Of a stretch of 64,000 nt of DNA, positions 49,431-60,839 are shown piece after piece. Each line of letters opens with the position of its first letter. Position 1 is the stretch's first letter. The notes below the pieces were generated by a model. That model did no database searches. It was not told the DNA's origin and saw only the letters and a program-made list of their open reading frames with translations. The stretch is from Datisca glomerata (Eukaryota > Streptophyta > Magnoliopsida > Cucurbitales > Datiscaceae): the NCBI GenBank assembly GCA_003255025.1, contig QANY01007271.1:434001-498000 (forward strand), written 5' to 3'. The position numbers and the translations under genes were made by a program.

Positions 49431-50700
49431 TTTACCCACATTACACTTGATGAAGTCTCTCTTCATTCAAATGTAATGATTTGATTCTTCCATCTTCAAT
49501 GCTAGATTCATTGGGACCTCATAGACGTCCATATGTATTACTTCTCTGACTTGAAGGAAAGTAATAATCTTTGGATAAGAATTTCCACTCTGAAGTTCTT
49601 TCCTTAATTCTAAAGTTCTGACTTTTTTTTTTCTAAAATGCCAAAGCTCTTAGCGTTTAGATATGAGCTTTTAGTATGAGTTCAGCTCCTAAAACTTTCA
49701 CGTCATTAACTTCTGAGCTTTCTGGTATGAGCTCTACTCTACCTTCTGGTTTGGGCTCAGCTATACCTTCTGGTCTGGGTTCAGCTTTTGAAGCTTTTAC
49801 TTTTGTGCTTTCTGAATTGAGCTCAGCTCTGCCTTCTGGTCTAGGCTTAGCTCTTGATGTTGTTATGAACTTCTTAGCTTTTCGTTTTCCTATTTTTTCG
49901 TACGTTAATATCTGCGACAAAAATGTTGTATAAGAACAATAACATAATAATTTATTGAGATGAGTAAGGAGTGAGTGTATCATTTCATAAATGCATCGCA
50001 TGAGTTTGAGTTTGATGTTCCGCGTTTATTTGTAGAGTTTCTACTGCTTCCTTATTTTCTTTTCTCTTCTCTCATTCCATATTTTCCCCTTGTACTTCTG
50101 CTTCGATGAACATGAATTACTCTGTTTGCGCAATTTTTCTTTTATTGAACTCCCTTTTGTTGTACTTCATTCAAAGACTTAGGGAACAAAAATCTGGTAC
50201 GGTGTCGACTTCAAGCTTTCAACAAAACTCCGTTCTTAAATACTTAGGAAACTTTTGGCCTAGTTCTCTTGAGAATAACTATGTTCTTTTATGAATCTGT
50301 TCCCGAAGATACGACTTTAATTTCCTTATGATATACATGCTTCCTCAAGGACTTAGGTTCAAATAAAGAACCATGGCACATCTTTATTTTCTTTTGAAAG
50401 GAGGACTTAGGTTCATATAAATAACAATGGCCTCATTTTTATTTTCTTCTGAGAACGGCGTCCGTAGAAATTCTCAAGGACTTAGGCTCCTTCTGTGAAG
50501 CCATGGACCCGTTTTGATTTCCTTCCAGTTCACGGATGGAGTTTTTACTGCTTCCTTTCCTTTCCTTCGATTTGCACTTTTTTATTCCGTATTTCTCTGT
50601 TTCTCCTTTTCGGTTTCCTTTTTCTGCTTTATCTTTTTTCCTTTTCTCGCTTCTTTTTCATTTACCCTTGGCTTTCCTGTTCTAAAACGTTAAAGCCGCG
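49431..50700. other. LARD interior, unique-looking part
   Basis: No domain is recognised. A 15-27 bp word family (GAGCTCAGCT.TGCCTTCTGGTCTGGG) repeats near 49725-49860. On the minus strand it gives a charged repeat, KAEPRPEGRAE-like, in the frame 50001-49657. AAGGACTTAGG(T/C)TC words recur near 50345, 50400 and 50475. I see nothing that supports a real protein. Confidence 0.45.
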
Positions 50701-50714
50701 ACCTTCCTGGCCTA

Positions 50715-50935
50715 TTCTTTACTCAGTTTTTCTTTACTGAGCTTTTCTTTTCTGCCTTTCTTTACTCAGCTCAGCCTTTCTTTTCTCAGCTTTACTTTAC
50801 TCAGCTCAGTCTTTCTTTTCTCAGCTTTTCTTTTCTCAACTTTTCTTTACTCAACTCAGTCTTTCTTTTCTCAGTTTTTTTTCTCAACTTTTCTTTGCTC
50901 AGCTCAGCCTTTCTTTTCTGAGATTTGAAGTTCTT
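50715..50935. repeat. CTTTTCTTTACTCAGCTCAG tandem repeat
   Basis: A unit of about 35 bp built from CAGC(C)TTTCTTTTCTCAGCTTT and ACTTTACTCAGCTCAG is repeated about six times with drift. It is inside the LARD-like element and is non-coding. Confidence 0.85.
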
Positions 50936-51044
50936 TCCTCAACTACTTTTCTTTTCTGCTCTGAAACTCTTTCCTTAACTTCTTTTCTTTTCTGATATGA
51001 AGTTCTTTCCTCAACTTCTTTTCTGTTCTAAAGTTTTTCCTTAA

Positions 51045-51240
51045 CTTCCTTCTAAGGACTTACGCCCTTAGTTCATTTTAAGAGTAAGATTTATGAATTT
51101 CCCATCTCAAGAACTCACGCCCTTAGTTCATTCTGAGAGTAGGACATATGAACTACCCATCCCAAGGACTTACACCCTTAGTTCCTTTAGAGAACATGAC
51201 TTACAAACTGCCTACTCTCAAGGACTCATGCCCTAATTTC
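51045..51240. repeat. About 62-bp tandem repeat (AAGGACTTACGCCCTTAGTTC)
   Basis: Three full units and one partial unit carry AAGGACT(T/C)A(C/T)(G/A)CCCTTAGTTC and a GAGAGTA(G)GA...ATGAA..(A/T)CCCATC tail. Units start near 51055, 51112, 51163 and 51220. It lies inside the LARD-like element. Confidence 0.85.
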
Positions 51241-51299
51241 CATTGTTGTTGAATAAGAGAGAAAGTTGACGCCAAGTATTTGTCTTGTAAGCAGTCTGC

Positions 51300-52095
51300 A
51301 TGTTATTATGCCATAAGTTTTGATCAAAAGTTTCAAATTGAATTCCATGAAATTCTCCAAGAAGTTGATTTTCATATGCTTCCGATGATATATAAGTCGT
51401 CATGTAATTGGCTCCAAGTCGTATAGTTTAATTAATGAATTTGACTATTCTGCATAATTTACTTTCTGGAACAATTTTCACAAAATTTATCATAACTTTT
51501 TTTCGAGAGCTCCAAATCGAGTTCTGCAAAATTCTTTAAGAAGTAGATATCCATAGTTTTCTAATGATATATTATTTTCTGCATTAATATATTTTAAAAA
51601 TTAAACTTGAGAAGCATTCATATATTTACTTTCTTGAATAGCACCAACGATAGCTGCCATAACTTTTGATCGGGAGTTTCAAATTGATTTTCGTAAAATT
51701 CTTCACAAGGTTGATTTCTGTATCCTGCCATTGATATAAGGCTCACTGTTTAGTTGGCCTCCAGTAAATACAGTTTAATTTTTAAATTTAAGGTTCTACA
51801 TAATCTGTTTTCCTGAGCAGCCTCCATGAGAATTGTCATAACTTTTTCTTATGAGCTCTAAATCAAGTTCTGCAAAATTCTTCAAACAGTATACATCTAG
51901 ATCTTTTCATGATATATTATATGCTATGTAAATAGGCTTAAAAATTAAATTTGAAGGATGTAATTAAGTTTACTTTCCTGTATGAAGACTACCATTCTTT
52001 TGATCTAAAACTCAACTTGAATTTCACAAAACTCTCCATGAAGCAGGCTCCCATATCTTTATAATTATGTGACTCACCATGTAATTTTCTTCTAG
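51300..52095. repeat. About 170-190 bp tandem repeat with CATAACTTTTGATC core
   Basis: Five diverged units carry CATAACTTTT(G/T)(A/T)TC, an AAATTGA(A/T)TT(C)..AAAATTCT core, and a GATATAT...ATGTAATTGGCTCC-like tail. Cores lie near 51310, 51490, 51658, 51836 and 52000. The core resembles the reverse complement of the CAAAAGTTATG word in the 187-bp satellite at 15.3-17.4 kb. Confidence 0.75.
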
Positions 52096-52489
52096 CTTTT
52101 TTTTGTTTCAGTTTCCATTTCTGCTCCTGTTGTCGCTTCTGTTGTTAAGACATTTTCGTTCCCGTTGTCAAGACATTTTCGTTCTCGTTGTTTGTACATC
52201 TTTTATTTTCCTCATAAAGTCCATTTGAAGGGTTATCAAGTCGTAGCCATCCGTTCTAAATATTTGAATGGCTGTCTTTTGTGCTTTCCTATTCTTTAAT
52301 GAAGTTGAAACTTTCTTGTTCTGAAGTGACAACTTTCTTGACTGAAGTGAACGTGATCTTCTTTGCTCTTCTTTTCTCTGGACTTTCTGCTCTGAAATTC
52401 TTTCCATAACAATTTTTTTTCTTTTCTGATGAATTTATATTCTGAAATTCTTTTAAATTTCTGTTCTAAAATTCTTACTCTTAAAGTTC

Positions 52490-53135
52490 TAGCTTTTTCT
52501 TTTCTAAAGCATTGAAGCTTCTCTGTTCTGAATATTTGACTTCTACTTTTTGTTTCGAAGCTCTGACTTCAGCTTTTCTATTCTGAAGCTCTGACTTCAA
52601 CTTTTCTATTTTGAAGCTCTGACTTCAACTTTTCTATTCTGAAGCTTGGACTTCAGTTTTTTTGTTCAGAAGCTATGACTTTAGCTTTTCTATTCTGAAA
52701 CTCTAACTTCGACTTTTCTGATCTGAGCTTTTCTAAGCACTTTTCATATGTGCTTTCTGAGCTTTATGAGCTCTGCTGGTTTGAACTTTATGAGCTTTTC
52801 TAATCTGAGCTTTACGAGCTCTTCCGATCTAAGCTTTATGAGCTTTTCTGATATGAGCTTTCTGAGTTTTTCTGATATGAGCTTTCTGAACTCTTTTGAA
52901 CCTTCCGAGCTTTTCTAGTCTGAGCTTTCTGAACTCTTTTGAACCTTCCGAGCTTTTCTAGTCTGAGCTTTATGAACTCTTTTGAACCTTCCGAGCTTTT
53001 CTAGTCTGAGCTTTATGAACTTTTCTGAACTTTCTGAGCTCTCTGATCTTTTCTATTCGAGCTTTATGAGCTTTTCTGATATGAGCTTTATGCTCTTCTG
53101 ATTTGAGCTTTCTGAGCTCTCTGATCTTTTCTGCA
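52490..53135. repeat. GAGCTTTNTGAGCT-type tandem repeats
   Basis: The first half repeats GAAGCTCTGACTTCA(A/G)CTTTTCTATTCT about every 38-40 bp. The second half repeats TGAGCTTT(A/C)TGA(G/A)CT(C/T)TTCTGAT and CTTTTGAACCTTCCGAGCTTTTCTAGTCTGAG units. Two 52-54 bp copies of the latter near 52890-53000 are almost identical. On the minus strand this yields lysine/arginine-rich frames such as RKAHKARIEKIRELRKF. Confidence 0.85.
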
Positions 53136-53222
53136 TCCGTTTCTTCTTCCATTTCCGTTGTTCGAACATGTTTCATTTAAGGGAGGGATTTTTTGAGTTT
53201 GACTCTCAATGAGAGCACCAAA

Positions 53223-54118
53223 TGTAAAGGAAAAAATTCTTGGTCTTTGTGAATTGATCATGAATTTCCTACATCTTAACATGAAAATATAGAGAATAAT
53301 TTAAAGAGAGAATGAGAGAATATCAACACCATAATTTACGTGAAAAACCATAAAGGGAAGAAAAACCACGGGGAGATTTTGATCATATTTCATTAAGGAG
53401 AAGGGGTTTGCAAGGTTAATGTAAGCTGCATAGCCAGCTTGTTTCTCATGGGTGTTGATGGTTGTGTTCTCTGGTGGAGTTACATCTTGCGTTTATTTAT
53501 AGGCCTTCAATTGGTTACGTAGAATCTGATATAGCTTATCTAATTCTATCTTAAAATAGGATTAACAGAATATATCCTAAGATCTAGCTTATCAGCATTA
53601 ATAACTTTGTAAATCTTGACCATCTGACCAATCAAATGGTCTTGATTAACTTTTCTTTAGACTGTCACGTCGGTAATCCATGTACTTTATTCTGATTGGT
53701 CTATTCTTCATAAGTGCCTAGTTGATCATACGGTTCTCGCCCTATCTTCTTCTCGATGGAGTTTTCGGTCTAGATCTTACCATGTGTCATATGAAATTTT
53801 GCCTGTACATCTTGCTTATCAGTATTAACAACTTGTTGAATTTGAATCATTTGGCGTAGTGTGGTGAATCTGATTGTTGTAGTATTGCTACCACCTTTAC
53901 CACGGTGATGATTCACTCGATTGGTTTCTCTGGCTTTTGTGACTCCCTATGCGATTTTTATACTTCAGTTATCTTGGTTAGACGAGTAGCTCCATATCAG
54001 CTTCTTTAGATATGCCAACATTACAAATTTAAATATTCTCATAATGCTTCTGTGGTATTTGTTTTAATTATTTTCTTCTTCGTTGATGTGGCCGAACACC
54101 GAGAATTATTCATGTTCA
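53223..54118 (-). repeat. LARD-like element, 5' LTR with TATA box
   Basis: It is 896 bp long. The minus strand reads TATAAATA at plus 53494-53501, following AAGGCC, which fits the promoter. The LTR has TG...CA ends and is followed on the minus strand by TTTGGTGCTCTCATTGAGAG. This side is therefore the transcription start of the element. Confidence 0.85.
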
Positions 54119-54123
54119 ATGCC

Positions 54124-55690
54124 AAATATCATGAAATATATATTGTACTCCTCAAATGTAATGATTAACATTCTGAAAGAAATATTCTAGTGTTTTTTTA
54201 TTTGTCTAAAGAAAAAGCAATGTGTTTCGCCATAAAGAGCTGAACCATGTGTCGATACAAGAGACAGTAATATTTATTTTTCTTTTAATTCGTGAGCTCC
54301 TACATTTGTGACACTAGAATATCGGACAACGGTCAAACGTACCTCCTTTCGATTTCCAATTATCATTCATCACTCTTAAAAGTTTAACGGAGTTTCAATT
54401 TTCAACAAATTATAGGAGTTGATCAAGTAATCAAAAGATTGCCATTTAGAGACCCTCACCAATGCCGTGAATTTTTTCCCGACATTGATGCTATGATTAA
54501 TCCTGGCCGTAAAATCTAGTCAGGTTAATCTTAATCGTTAGATCAGTTTAGGGATTAAATCCCTTTACAACTGGAGGTACAAAATGCAGGTTATTTCACC
54601 TAAATTTTCAAAATTTTCATAGGTGATCTTTTCATCAAATATACACTTTCAACTCATTAAAAGGTTGATTCACATTGAGTTAATTTTACACCATTCAAAA
54701 GATTTATTCTCATCCTCATTGATTGAGTTGATGACAAAAATATCTCATTATCAAACTTGTAGAGAAATCAACAATATATGAAAATAAAACTTAAGATTAA
54801 TAGTAGGAGAAATGATAAAGAATGAACAAACAAATTATGTTTGGAAAATGAAAGAAAAAATATCAACTACATGAGTATGAAGAATATGGATGATGAAGAA
54901 TGATGAACAAGATATATTGTAAGTTAATGCTCAAGAAATTTAAACTACTTTAGTAAAAAGAATAGAGGAAGATGAAAGATGAATAGAAATGAATACTCTC
55001 TTTCTCTCTCTTTTAAAAAGTCTCTTGTATTTTCTCAAGACCACTCTTTCTCTCTCTAAAATCCCTTCTCTTTCTCACTCTCCAGTCCTCATTTTGAAGT
55101 GAAGACTTCCTCTCTATTTATAGGCAAATTTAGGGTTACTTTTTATTTTTAGTCTTTTTTGTTCCTTTTTTATTTTTTAGTCTTTGGACAATTCTTCTTA
55201 TTTTTAGGCTTTGGGTTATTTTCTAAATCATACATATAGTCTTAGAATAGTATATGAGTCAAAAATATAAAATTTATATTTTTAATGTATTGAACCGGAC
55301 AATATACAGTATCTACAATGGTGTAGTTGATTTGATTTAGATAATTGATTAATTTTTGAAGACCCAGATCTGACCAACTTAGAAAAACTTTAAGAATAAA
55401 AATTTTTACGAAGACAATTAGTAGAACTACCCTTAAAATGGGATTGTAGAAGAAGAATACTCAAATGTTTAGGATGTCTTTAGTTTTTATAACCTGCAAA
55501 AACTTTTATACATTGAAATAACATGATATTTTAGTTCACCCTTATGTCATATATGTTTTCCTCTAAAACACTTTCCCATGTTTTTAAAAGTAAATTTATA
55601 CATTTTTTTTGTGAAAATGTATATATGGATGAACTAAGATCATGATATTTCAAAGAAACACTAAGACACTAATTAAAAAAGAAACTATTA
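54124..55690. other. Intergenic, with a possible solo LTR on the minus strand
   Basis: No gene is supported. At about 54960-55350 the minus strand has TATAAATAGAGAGGAAGTC (TATA at plus 55113-55121), followed by a purine-rich leader (plus CTCTCTCT...TTTCTCTC). This is typical of a plant LTR. Its ends could not be fixed and no second copy was found. Confidence 0.4.
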
Positions 55691-55694
55691 ACCC

Positions 55695-56245
55695 TTATGT
55701 AAAAGAGAATGCAATTATATAAAGGCTAAGATTATCATAAATCCAAGGATATTCCTCAAACCTATGTGCTTTAGTGATATACATGAGTCTCTCCGTAAGC
55801 ATTCTAGTAATCTTTTTAATAACAAGAGCGGACTCAAGCATTTTACTAGTAAAAGCCTTTATATTTCTTTCTACCCAAATGCAATCGATAAAAACAGAAA
55901 GCTCTAGTTTAACAACTTGAGAGACAATTTTTTGATGATGAAGAAAACGTGAACCACTTTTAGAGTTGAGACCAAGTGTAGTGAGGGCACAACAAGTCAC
56001 ACAACTCCAGTAGTCTATCCAAAATGGCTATAGTGACAGGGCAAACACAATAGATATATTCAACAGTCTCCATGCCATTAGAGCAAAAACCCACTCTCAA
56101 ATATAGGAAACCTCTATCGAGCATCTCATATATCTGCATGTATTATCAGTCGTATTTCTTTAGCAAGAGGACGAGACGTCCTAAAGCAATAAAGATCATA
56201 GATCTTAGACGAGAGGTAGATCCACGTGCAAAAAAATAAGTTATT
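55695..56245 (-). pseudogene. LINE C-terminal region (zinc-binding and RNase-H-like tail)
   Basis: The minus strand reads RGFLYLRVGFCSNGMETVEY, IYCVCPVTIAILDRLLELC, then VKLELSVFIDCIWVERNIKA. This matches the end of plant L1-type LINE polyproteins, where a CxLC..G.E..EH..F.C zinc-binding motif follows the reverse transcriptase. A frameshift lies near 56000. It is the continuation of the LINE at 57848-61295, separated from it by LTR insertions. Confidence 0.7.
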
Positions 56246-56255
56246 TCATAGGGAC

Positions 56256-56476
56256 TGTTGAATGAGACGTGGTTTGGTTATTCCTATTTCTCTTTATCTA
56301 TTGGTGGGGAGGTATATGAAAGAACGAAACAGTGGATTGAGGAATGAAAACTCGAAGACAAAGAGACTAAACTACTTGAGCTGGAGCTTTGGACTCGACG
56401 AGGTATTGGGTGCTTGCCCTATTGAGAGTCGTAGGGTCCCGCAATTTGTAGGCTTGAAGGATTTAGCATCGTGACA
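56256..56476 (+). repeat. Short LTR followed by a primer-binding site
   Basis: It starts TGTTGAATGAGACG and ends GTGACA, 221 bp, with TG...CA ends. Two bases later comes TGGTATCAGAGCC (56479-56491), a perfect plant initiator tRNA-Met primer site. This is the 5' LTR and leader start of a plus-strand LTR element whose remainder is not visible. It may be a small TRIM-type element or a truncated one. Confidence 0.65.
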
Positions 56477-56478
56477 AG

Positions 56479-56491
56479 TGGTATCAGAGCC
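56479..56491 (+). other. tRNA-Met primer-binding site
   Basis: TGGTATCAGAGCC is an exact match to the site complementary to the 3' end of initiator tRNA-Met. It lies directly downstream of the LTR that ends at 56476. Confidence 0.9.
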
Positions 56492-56565
56492 AAAGGTTGG
56501 GCCAAGCCATGACTAGTGGAAAAACCCGTAGTTTTTTGCCACAAGCTCTATTAACTACATCACTC

Positions 56566-57847
56566 TGTTACGATTTTTCTAAAGTGCAAGTGTACATTAT
56601 CGCCGTCAAGTAATAAAATTTCTATGAAAATAAAGTATCGTCCACATGATTGATTCATATTAAAATATTAAAATTAACTATACCTTAATTCTAATTAAGA
56701 ATGACGAAAAGTTGGGATTTCTGAATGAAAAATTAAACGAAAAAGATTTATACTTGATAAGGAGAAATAATTCAAATTTGAATAGTTAAAAGCTCTAAGG
56801 TTTTCTATTTCACCAAACCAAACATGATCTAAATTTTAAATCTCAATTAATCAATGTTTATCAAATTATTGATAATGAATTTCTCTAATGTAATTATCAA
56901 TCTTTCTCAAGCATCGATAATAATGAATCAAAAATACTAATCTCATATCTTTGTCAAGATTAAATAAATTGAAACTCATTAAACACAAGAAATTATAATT
57001 GCTACAATAGATCCATAATTATCTCTAACTTATAAAATTCTGATTAAATAAATTGAAACTCATTAAATATAAGAAACTACAATTGCTACAATAGATCAAT
57101 AATTATCTCTAACGTATGAAATTCTAATGGTATTATAAACAAATAGCAAATTTAATCAACACTTCTCAATCTCATTATTAAATACAAAATCATGCAATAA
57201 TAAGCCAGATGATCAGAAACATTAAGAACAGATTATAACACTCAATAATACTGAATAAATATAGATTGAATTGAAAATTAAAATATATAAACAATCATGG
57301 TTTGGCTACGTCGTAGCCCTAGATAAGAAAATTAGAAGGTACTAGAATAAGAAAACATCATAATAATATTCATGAGCATAGAAGAAAAGAGAAGAAAAAC
57401 TAGATTTGAGAATGAATTGAAGTTGAGATCCATCTCCCAATTTGATCCGTCTTCATTTCCTCTCCAAAAAGATCTCTTTTCTGCCTCCCACGTCCAAAGA
57501 GTCATCCCCACAAATCCAAAAATATTATATTTATATACTAGAGTTTGATAAGGATAAGATTGAAGAAAAAAATCACAAAAAAATCTAGAATCGCGCCAGC
57601 GTCGTGACGCTAGCCAATTTGTCTGAACATAAGCATCATGACACTTGGTCTCAGCTCAGGCCTATCCTTTTCACGTTTTATCCATATTTTCACTTTCCAA
57701 CTCTTTAAAAAATCAACCCAAATTCATTTTAATATCATACCTACAAAAATAAAAATAAAATAAACATAAATCAAACAATAAAACTCAAAGAATCAACAAA
57801 ATTAAAGTTAAGATTATCTAAAATATGAGTATGAAACACACTTATCA
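56566..57847 (-). repeat. Probable solo LTR, 1282 bp
   Basis: On the minus strand it starts TGATAAGTGTGTTTCATACT and ends AAATCGTAACA, with TG...CA ends. Flanking 5-mers are CACTC and CATTC, a possible target duplication with one mismatch. The first 190 bases match 18273-18085, the LTR-like end beside the gypsy gag fragment. A 50-60 bp internal duplication (TCATTAAACACAAGAAATTATAATTGCTACAATAGATC) occurs near 56975-57115. No primer site or coding sequence is joined to either end, so it looks like a solo LTR inserted in the leader of the neighbouring LTR element. Confidence 0.65.
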
Positions 57848-59990
57848 CATTCATTTTTGCAACATTATCCTTGATGGAAAGTATATTGTGACAGGCCATC
57901 CAATCAATGAATGAGTTGTTTAGAATCAAAGAACCAATGAAATTATATTGTGACCCCATTAAACGATATCAGTTTGTGCCACTCCAAGCTTTGTCTATGT
58001 TGTTTCAAGGCTTCATAGGTGCTTCTGACAGTGAATAAGCCTTTAAAATCAGGGAGTCACTGCCAAGTATCAACACTGTGTCCACCAAAACCTTGAAAAT
58101 GAAGTTGAATACCTAGAGTAGATAACATTTTTCTTAGTCTAGAATTAGGCCCAAACCACCTCCTCTCTCTAATCAAAACTACTAGTTTTGACCTCATGTC
58201 CTAGCCTGATATAAGCATGATGCCACTTCGTCCAATATTCAACAGAACACCTAAGGATGCCTGAGGTGTGTCATAATGTTGATTGTTAAACTGTAACCAT
58301 GTTTAATTGTACAGAAACCACTAATCTTGCTTCTTATTTTCAAAAGTTTTCTACATGAACAAGTAAGATCTATATTCATTTTCATAGTGAGGATAAAATG
58401 TTTCTTTAGTAGATATAGTTGGCACCAAGTAATCCAGAGAGAGTCTTTAGGCTTGGTGGCCAGCCTCCAGAATTGTTTAGCCATTGCTCCAAAGTTCAAT
58501 ATGTTTAAGTTCTTCAGCCCCAAACCCCCTTCCTAAAAAAGATCACAAAGTTGCTCCTAAGCTATTTTAGCTTGAGAGTTACCATTCCATAAGAATTTTT
58601 TTAGAAAAACTTCAACACTCTTGATAACCTTCTTTGGTAAAATGAACAGGCTGGCCCAATATCCCCGAATGGCTAACAAGATAGATTTAATCAGTCAAAA
58701 TCTACATGCATAAGAAAGAAACTTATTCTCCCATTGTCTTGTTCTTTGCACAATTTCGTCAACTAACATTTCACTGTGAATTTTGCCAAGTTTAGAGAGA
58801 GGAACCTCATGGTATTTTATCAACAATTCACCTCTTGAAAAACCTATTTCATGTAGGGTAAGCTTATGAGTATCTTTATCTATACCTGAGAAGAAAGCTT
58901 GACTCTTTGCTGCATAATCCTGACAGAGTCTAGTTCTCCTTTTTGTGAAAATCAAAAGATCATCTATAAAGCATAAATTAACTACACCTTTCCTTCTTCT
59001 ACATCTCATTGTGAAAATCAGGCAGTGAGGCACAATGATGTAGAATGTCTGTCAAAACTTTCATAACTAATTCAACAGGTCAAAGGATAGTGGATCTCCT
59101 TGCTTGAGACTTCTTCTCCTTTGAAAGCCAAGCAGTGAACCATTAATGTTTATTGAATAAGTGGGAGTGGTAACACACTCCATCACCTAGTTTATAAATA
59201 TATCTAGGAGGCCCACTCCTTTAAGAACCTTGTCAAGGAAGAACTAACTCACACAATCATTGGCTTTGAGGAGGTCAACCTTCAGAGCACATCAAGATGA
59301 CTTTGAACAAAAGATATTTGGTTGATACTAATCAAGATCGAAAAAACTAATCTTAGTCTGTTTGCAAGAATTTTGGTGATGCACTTGTAAATCATATTAC
59401 AACAATCTATAGGTCTAAACTCTGTAACTCTGGTAGGGCTTGGAAAGATATTAGAGAGATAACAATAGCATTAAATTATTTAAATAGCTCCATGTTCCTA
59501 AAATTCTAGCACTACATCACTAACATCTTTACCTATTATGTGCCATGATTTCTTAAAGAAGCTGTTAGATAAGCCATCTGACCCAGCGGCCTTGGCATCA
59601 TTGAATGAAAACATCGTGCTTTTAGCATCTTCCTTACTGAAAATTTACAGCAAAAGGCAGTCTGTTGTTGATCAACCTTTCTTTTCAGGACATGATGCAC
59701 TATGCTCCAATCTAGATTAGGAACCTCATATTGAGTACCCAAAAGTGACTGATAGAAGTCAAGATTTAGCTTTTGCATACCCTCGTGATCTTCAATAATA
59801 TAGCCTTCCTCATTAGCAAGTTGCAGGATTTTAGAACTTGCTCTATGATTCTTTAGGGATCTAAAGAAATAGGCAGTATTATCGTCACCTAAGTTAAGTC
59901 ATGACACTCTAAAACTCTATATAAAGAATCTTTCCTCTGTGCTTGAGATCCAAATATCTCTTAGAATCATAAATCCAATGTTATTGCACA
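57848..59990 (-). pseudogene. LINE reverse transcriptase region, disrupted
   Basis: The minus strand has QKLNLDFYQSLLGTQYEVPN near 59760, then EFRPIDCCNMIYKCITKILA with NRL near 59370. The catalytic strand FIDDLLIF is at 58947-58970 (family FADDLLIF). The frame 59033-58695 continues SGIDKDTHKLTLHEIGFSRG and WENKFLSYACRF. Further on, GLKNLNILNFGAMAKQFWRL near 58500 belongs to the domain after the polymerase, and FIDWMACHNILSIKDNVAKM near 57880 is the start of the zinc-binding tail. This is an L1-clade non-LTR retrotransposon that copies itself by target-primed reverse transcription. Many stops and frame changes make it inactive. It is on the same strand as the endonuclease relic upstream. Confidence 0.85.
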
Positions 59991-60760
59991 TCAGAGTTAC
60001 GAGGAAGATCATGACACTCTAAAATTTTTATTTGATGCTTAGTTTTGATATTCCTTGGTAGGAGCTTATTACTGTAGGATTGTCACCAGACGGGTAAAAT
60101 AAGTTGTAGAATTTTGAAATTGTCCTGCCAGAACTCATTAACCAGAACTCTATCAATCTATGTCATAATACTAGCACTTCATGTTTGGTGATTCCACTAG
60201 GTGAGGTGAGAACCATTATAAGGAAGATCACCAACTTCCAAATTGTTGACACAGTCCTTAAAGTCAAGCAACAATCATCCCAAGTCTATAGCCCTTAATT
60301 TCTTAGAAGGATGCAGAGTTTTGTTAAAATCATCATGACGCCCAAGGCAAGGTGCTCACATTATCCTTAATATTCAACAAGTCTTGGCACAATCCCATTC
60401 TACCTCTAGATTCATAAACTACATAAATTAATGTTCTACTACAGAAGATTTATGTATCATAATCAAATGAATCAACTTATCAGATTTGTACAGCACACTA
60501 ACACCATACACCTGAGGATCAGTATCTATCTAAATCCTATCAGTAGGAGATTCAAAGTATTTATTGAATACAATACATGAAGGAAAAACAATGCTAACAA
60601 TTCTATCAAAATTGCTTATGTTCACTCTAGTCTCAATTAGGCTGCACAAACTCAAATCAAACTCCCTACATAATCTAATAACTTCAGAATCTTTACGATG
60701 CTTATTAAAGCCTATGACATTCTACATTGTAATGCTATTCATTTTATAGCAGGTATAGTA
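59991..60760 (-). pseudogene. LINE endonuclease region, disrupted
   Basis: The minus strand near 60740-60600 reads NVIGFNKHRKDSEVIRLCRE and then SLIETRVNISNFDRIV. This is the start of an apurinic-type endonuclease, where the family has WNVRGLN and a catalytic glutamate (E in IETR). Near 60350-60170 it reads HDDFNKTLHPSKK, then LLLDFKDCVNNLEVGDLPYN and GSHLT, the GDFN-like and YTG..TW-like segments. Stops occur within each block. The enzyme nicks target DNA during LINE insertion. Confidence 0.75.
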
Positions 60761-60839
60761 GGGGAATCACTAATCTGGTTCAGTTCAGAAGCTATGTGTT
60801 TAGTAGTAGCATGTCTTTTTCTCTGTTTCAGGCTTGAAC

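Larger units (their letters stand above)
48529..54118 (-). mobile_element. Large LTR retroelement without recognisable coding genes (LARD-like)
   Basis: The element is 5590 bp long with LTRs at 48529-49430 and 53223-54118. Flanking 5-mers are ATTCC (48524-48528) and ATGCC (54119-54123), a target duplication with one mismatch. Orientation is minus: on that strand a TATAAATA box lies in the 53.2-54.1 kb LTR, and TTTGGTGCTCTCATTGAGAG follows it, a leader seen in many plant Ty3-gypsy elements. The 3.8-kb interior has no gag, protease, integrase or reverse transcriptase signal. It is made of several tandem-repeat blocks instead. It must have been mobilised by enzymes from another element. Confidence 0.85.

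Noticed and set aside
49676..50740. Forward open frames in the LARD interior
   Set aside because: They are antisense to the element, low in complexity and show no domain. Repeats such as GAGCTCAGCTCTGCCTTCTG create them.
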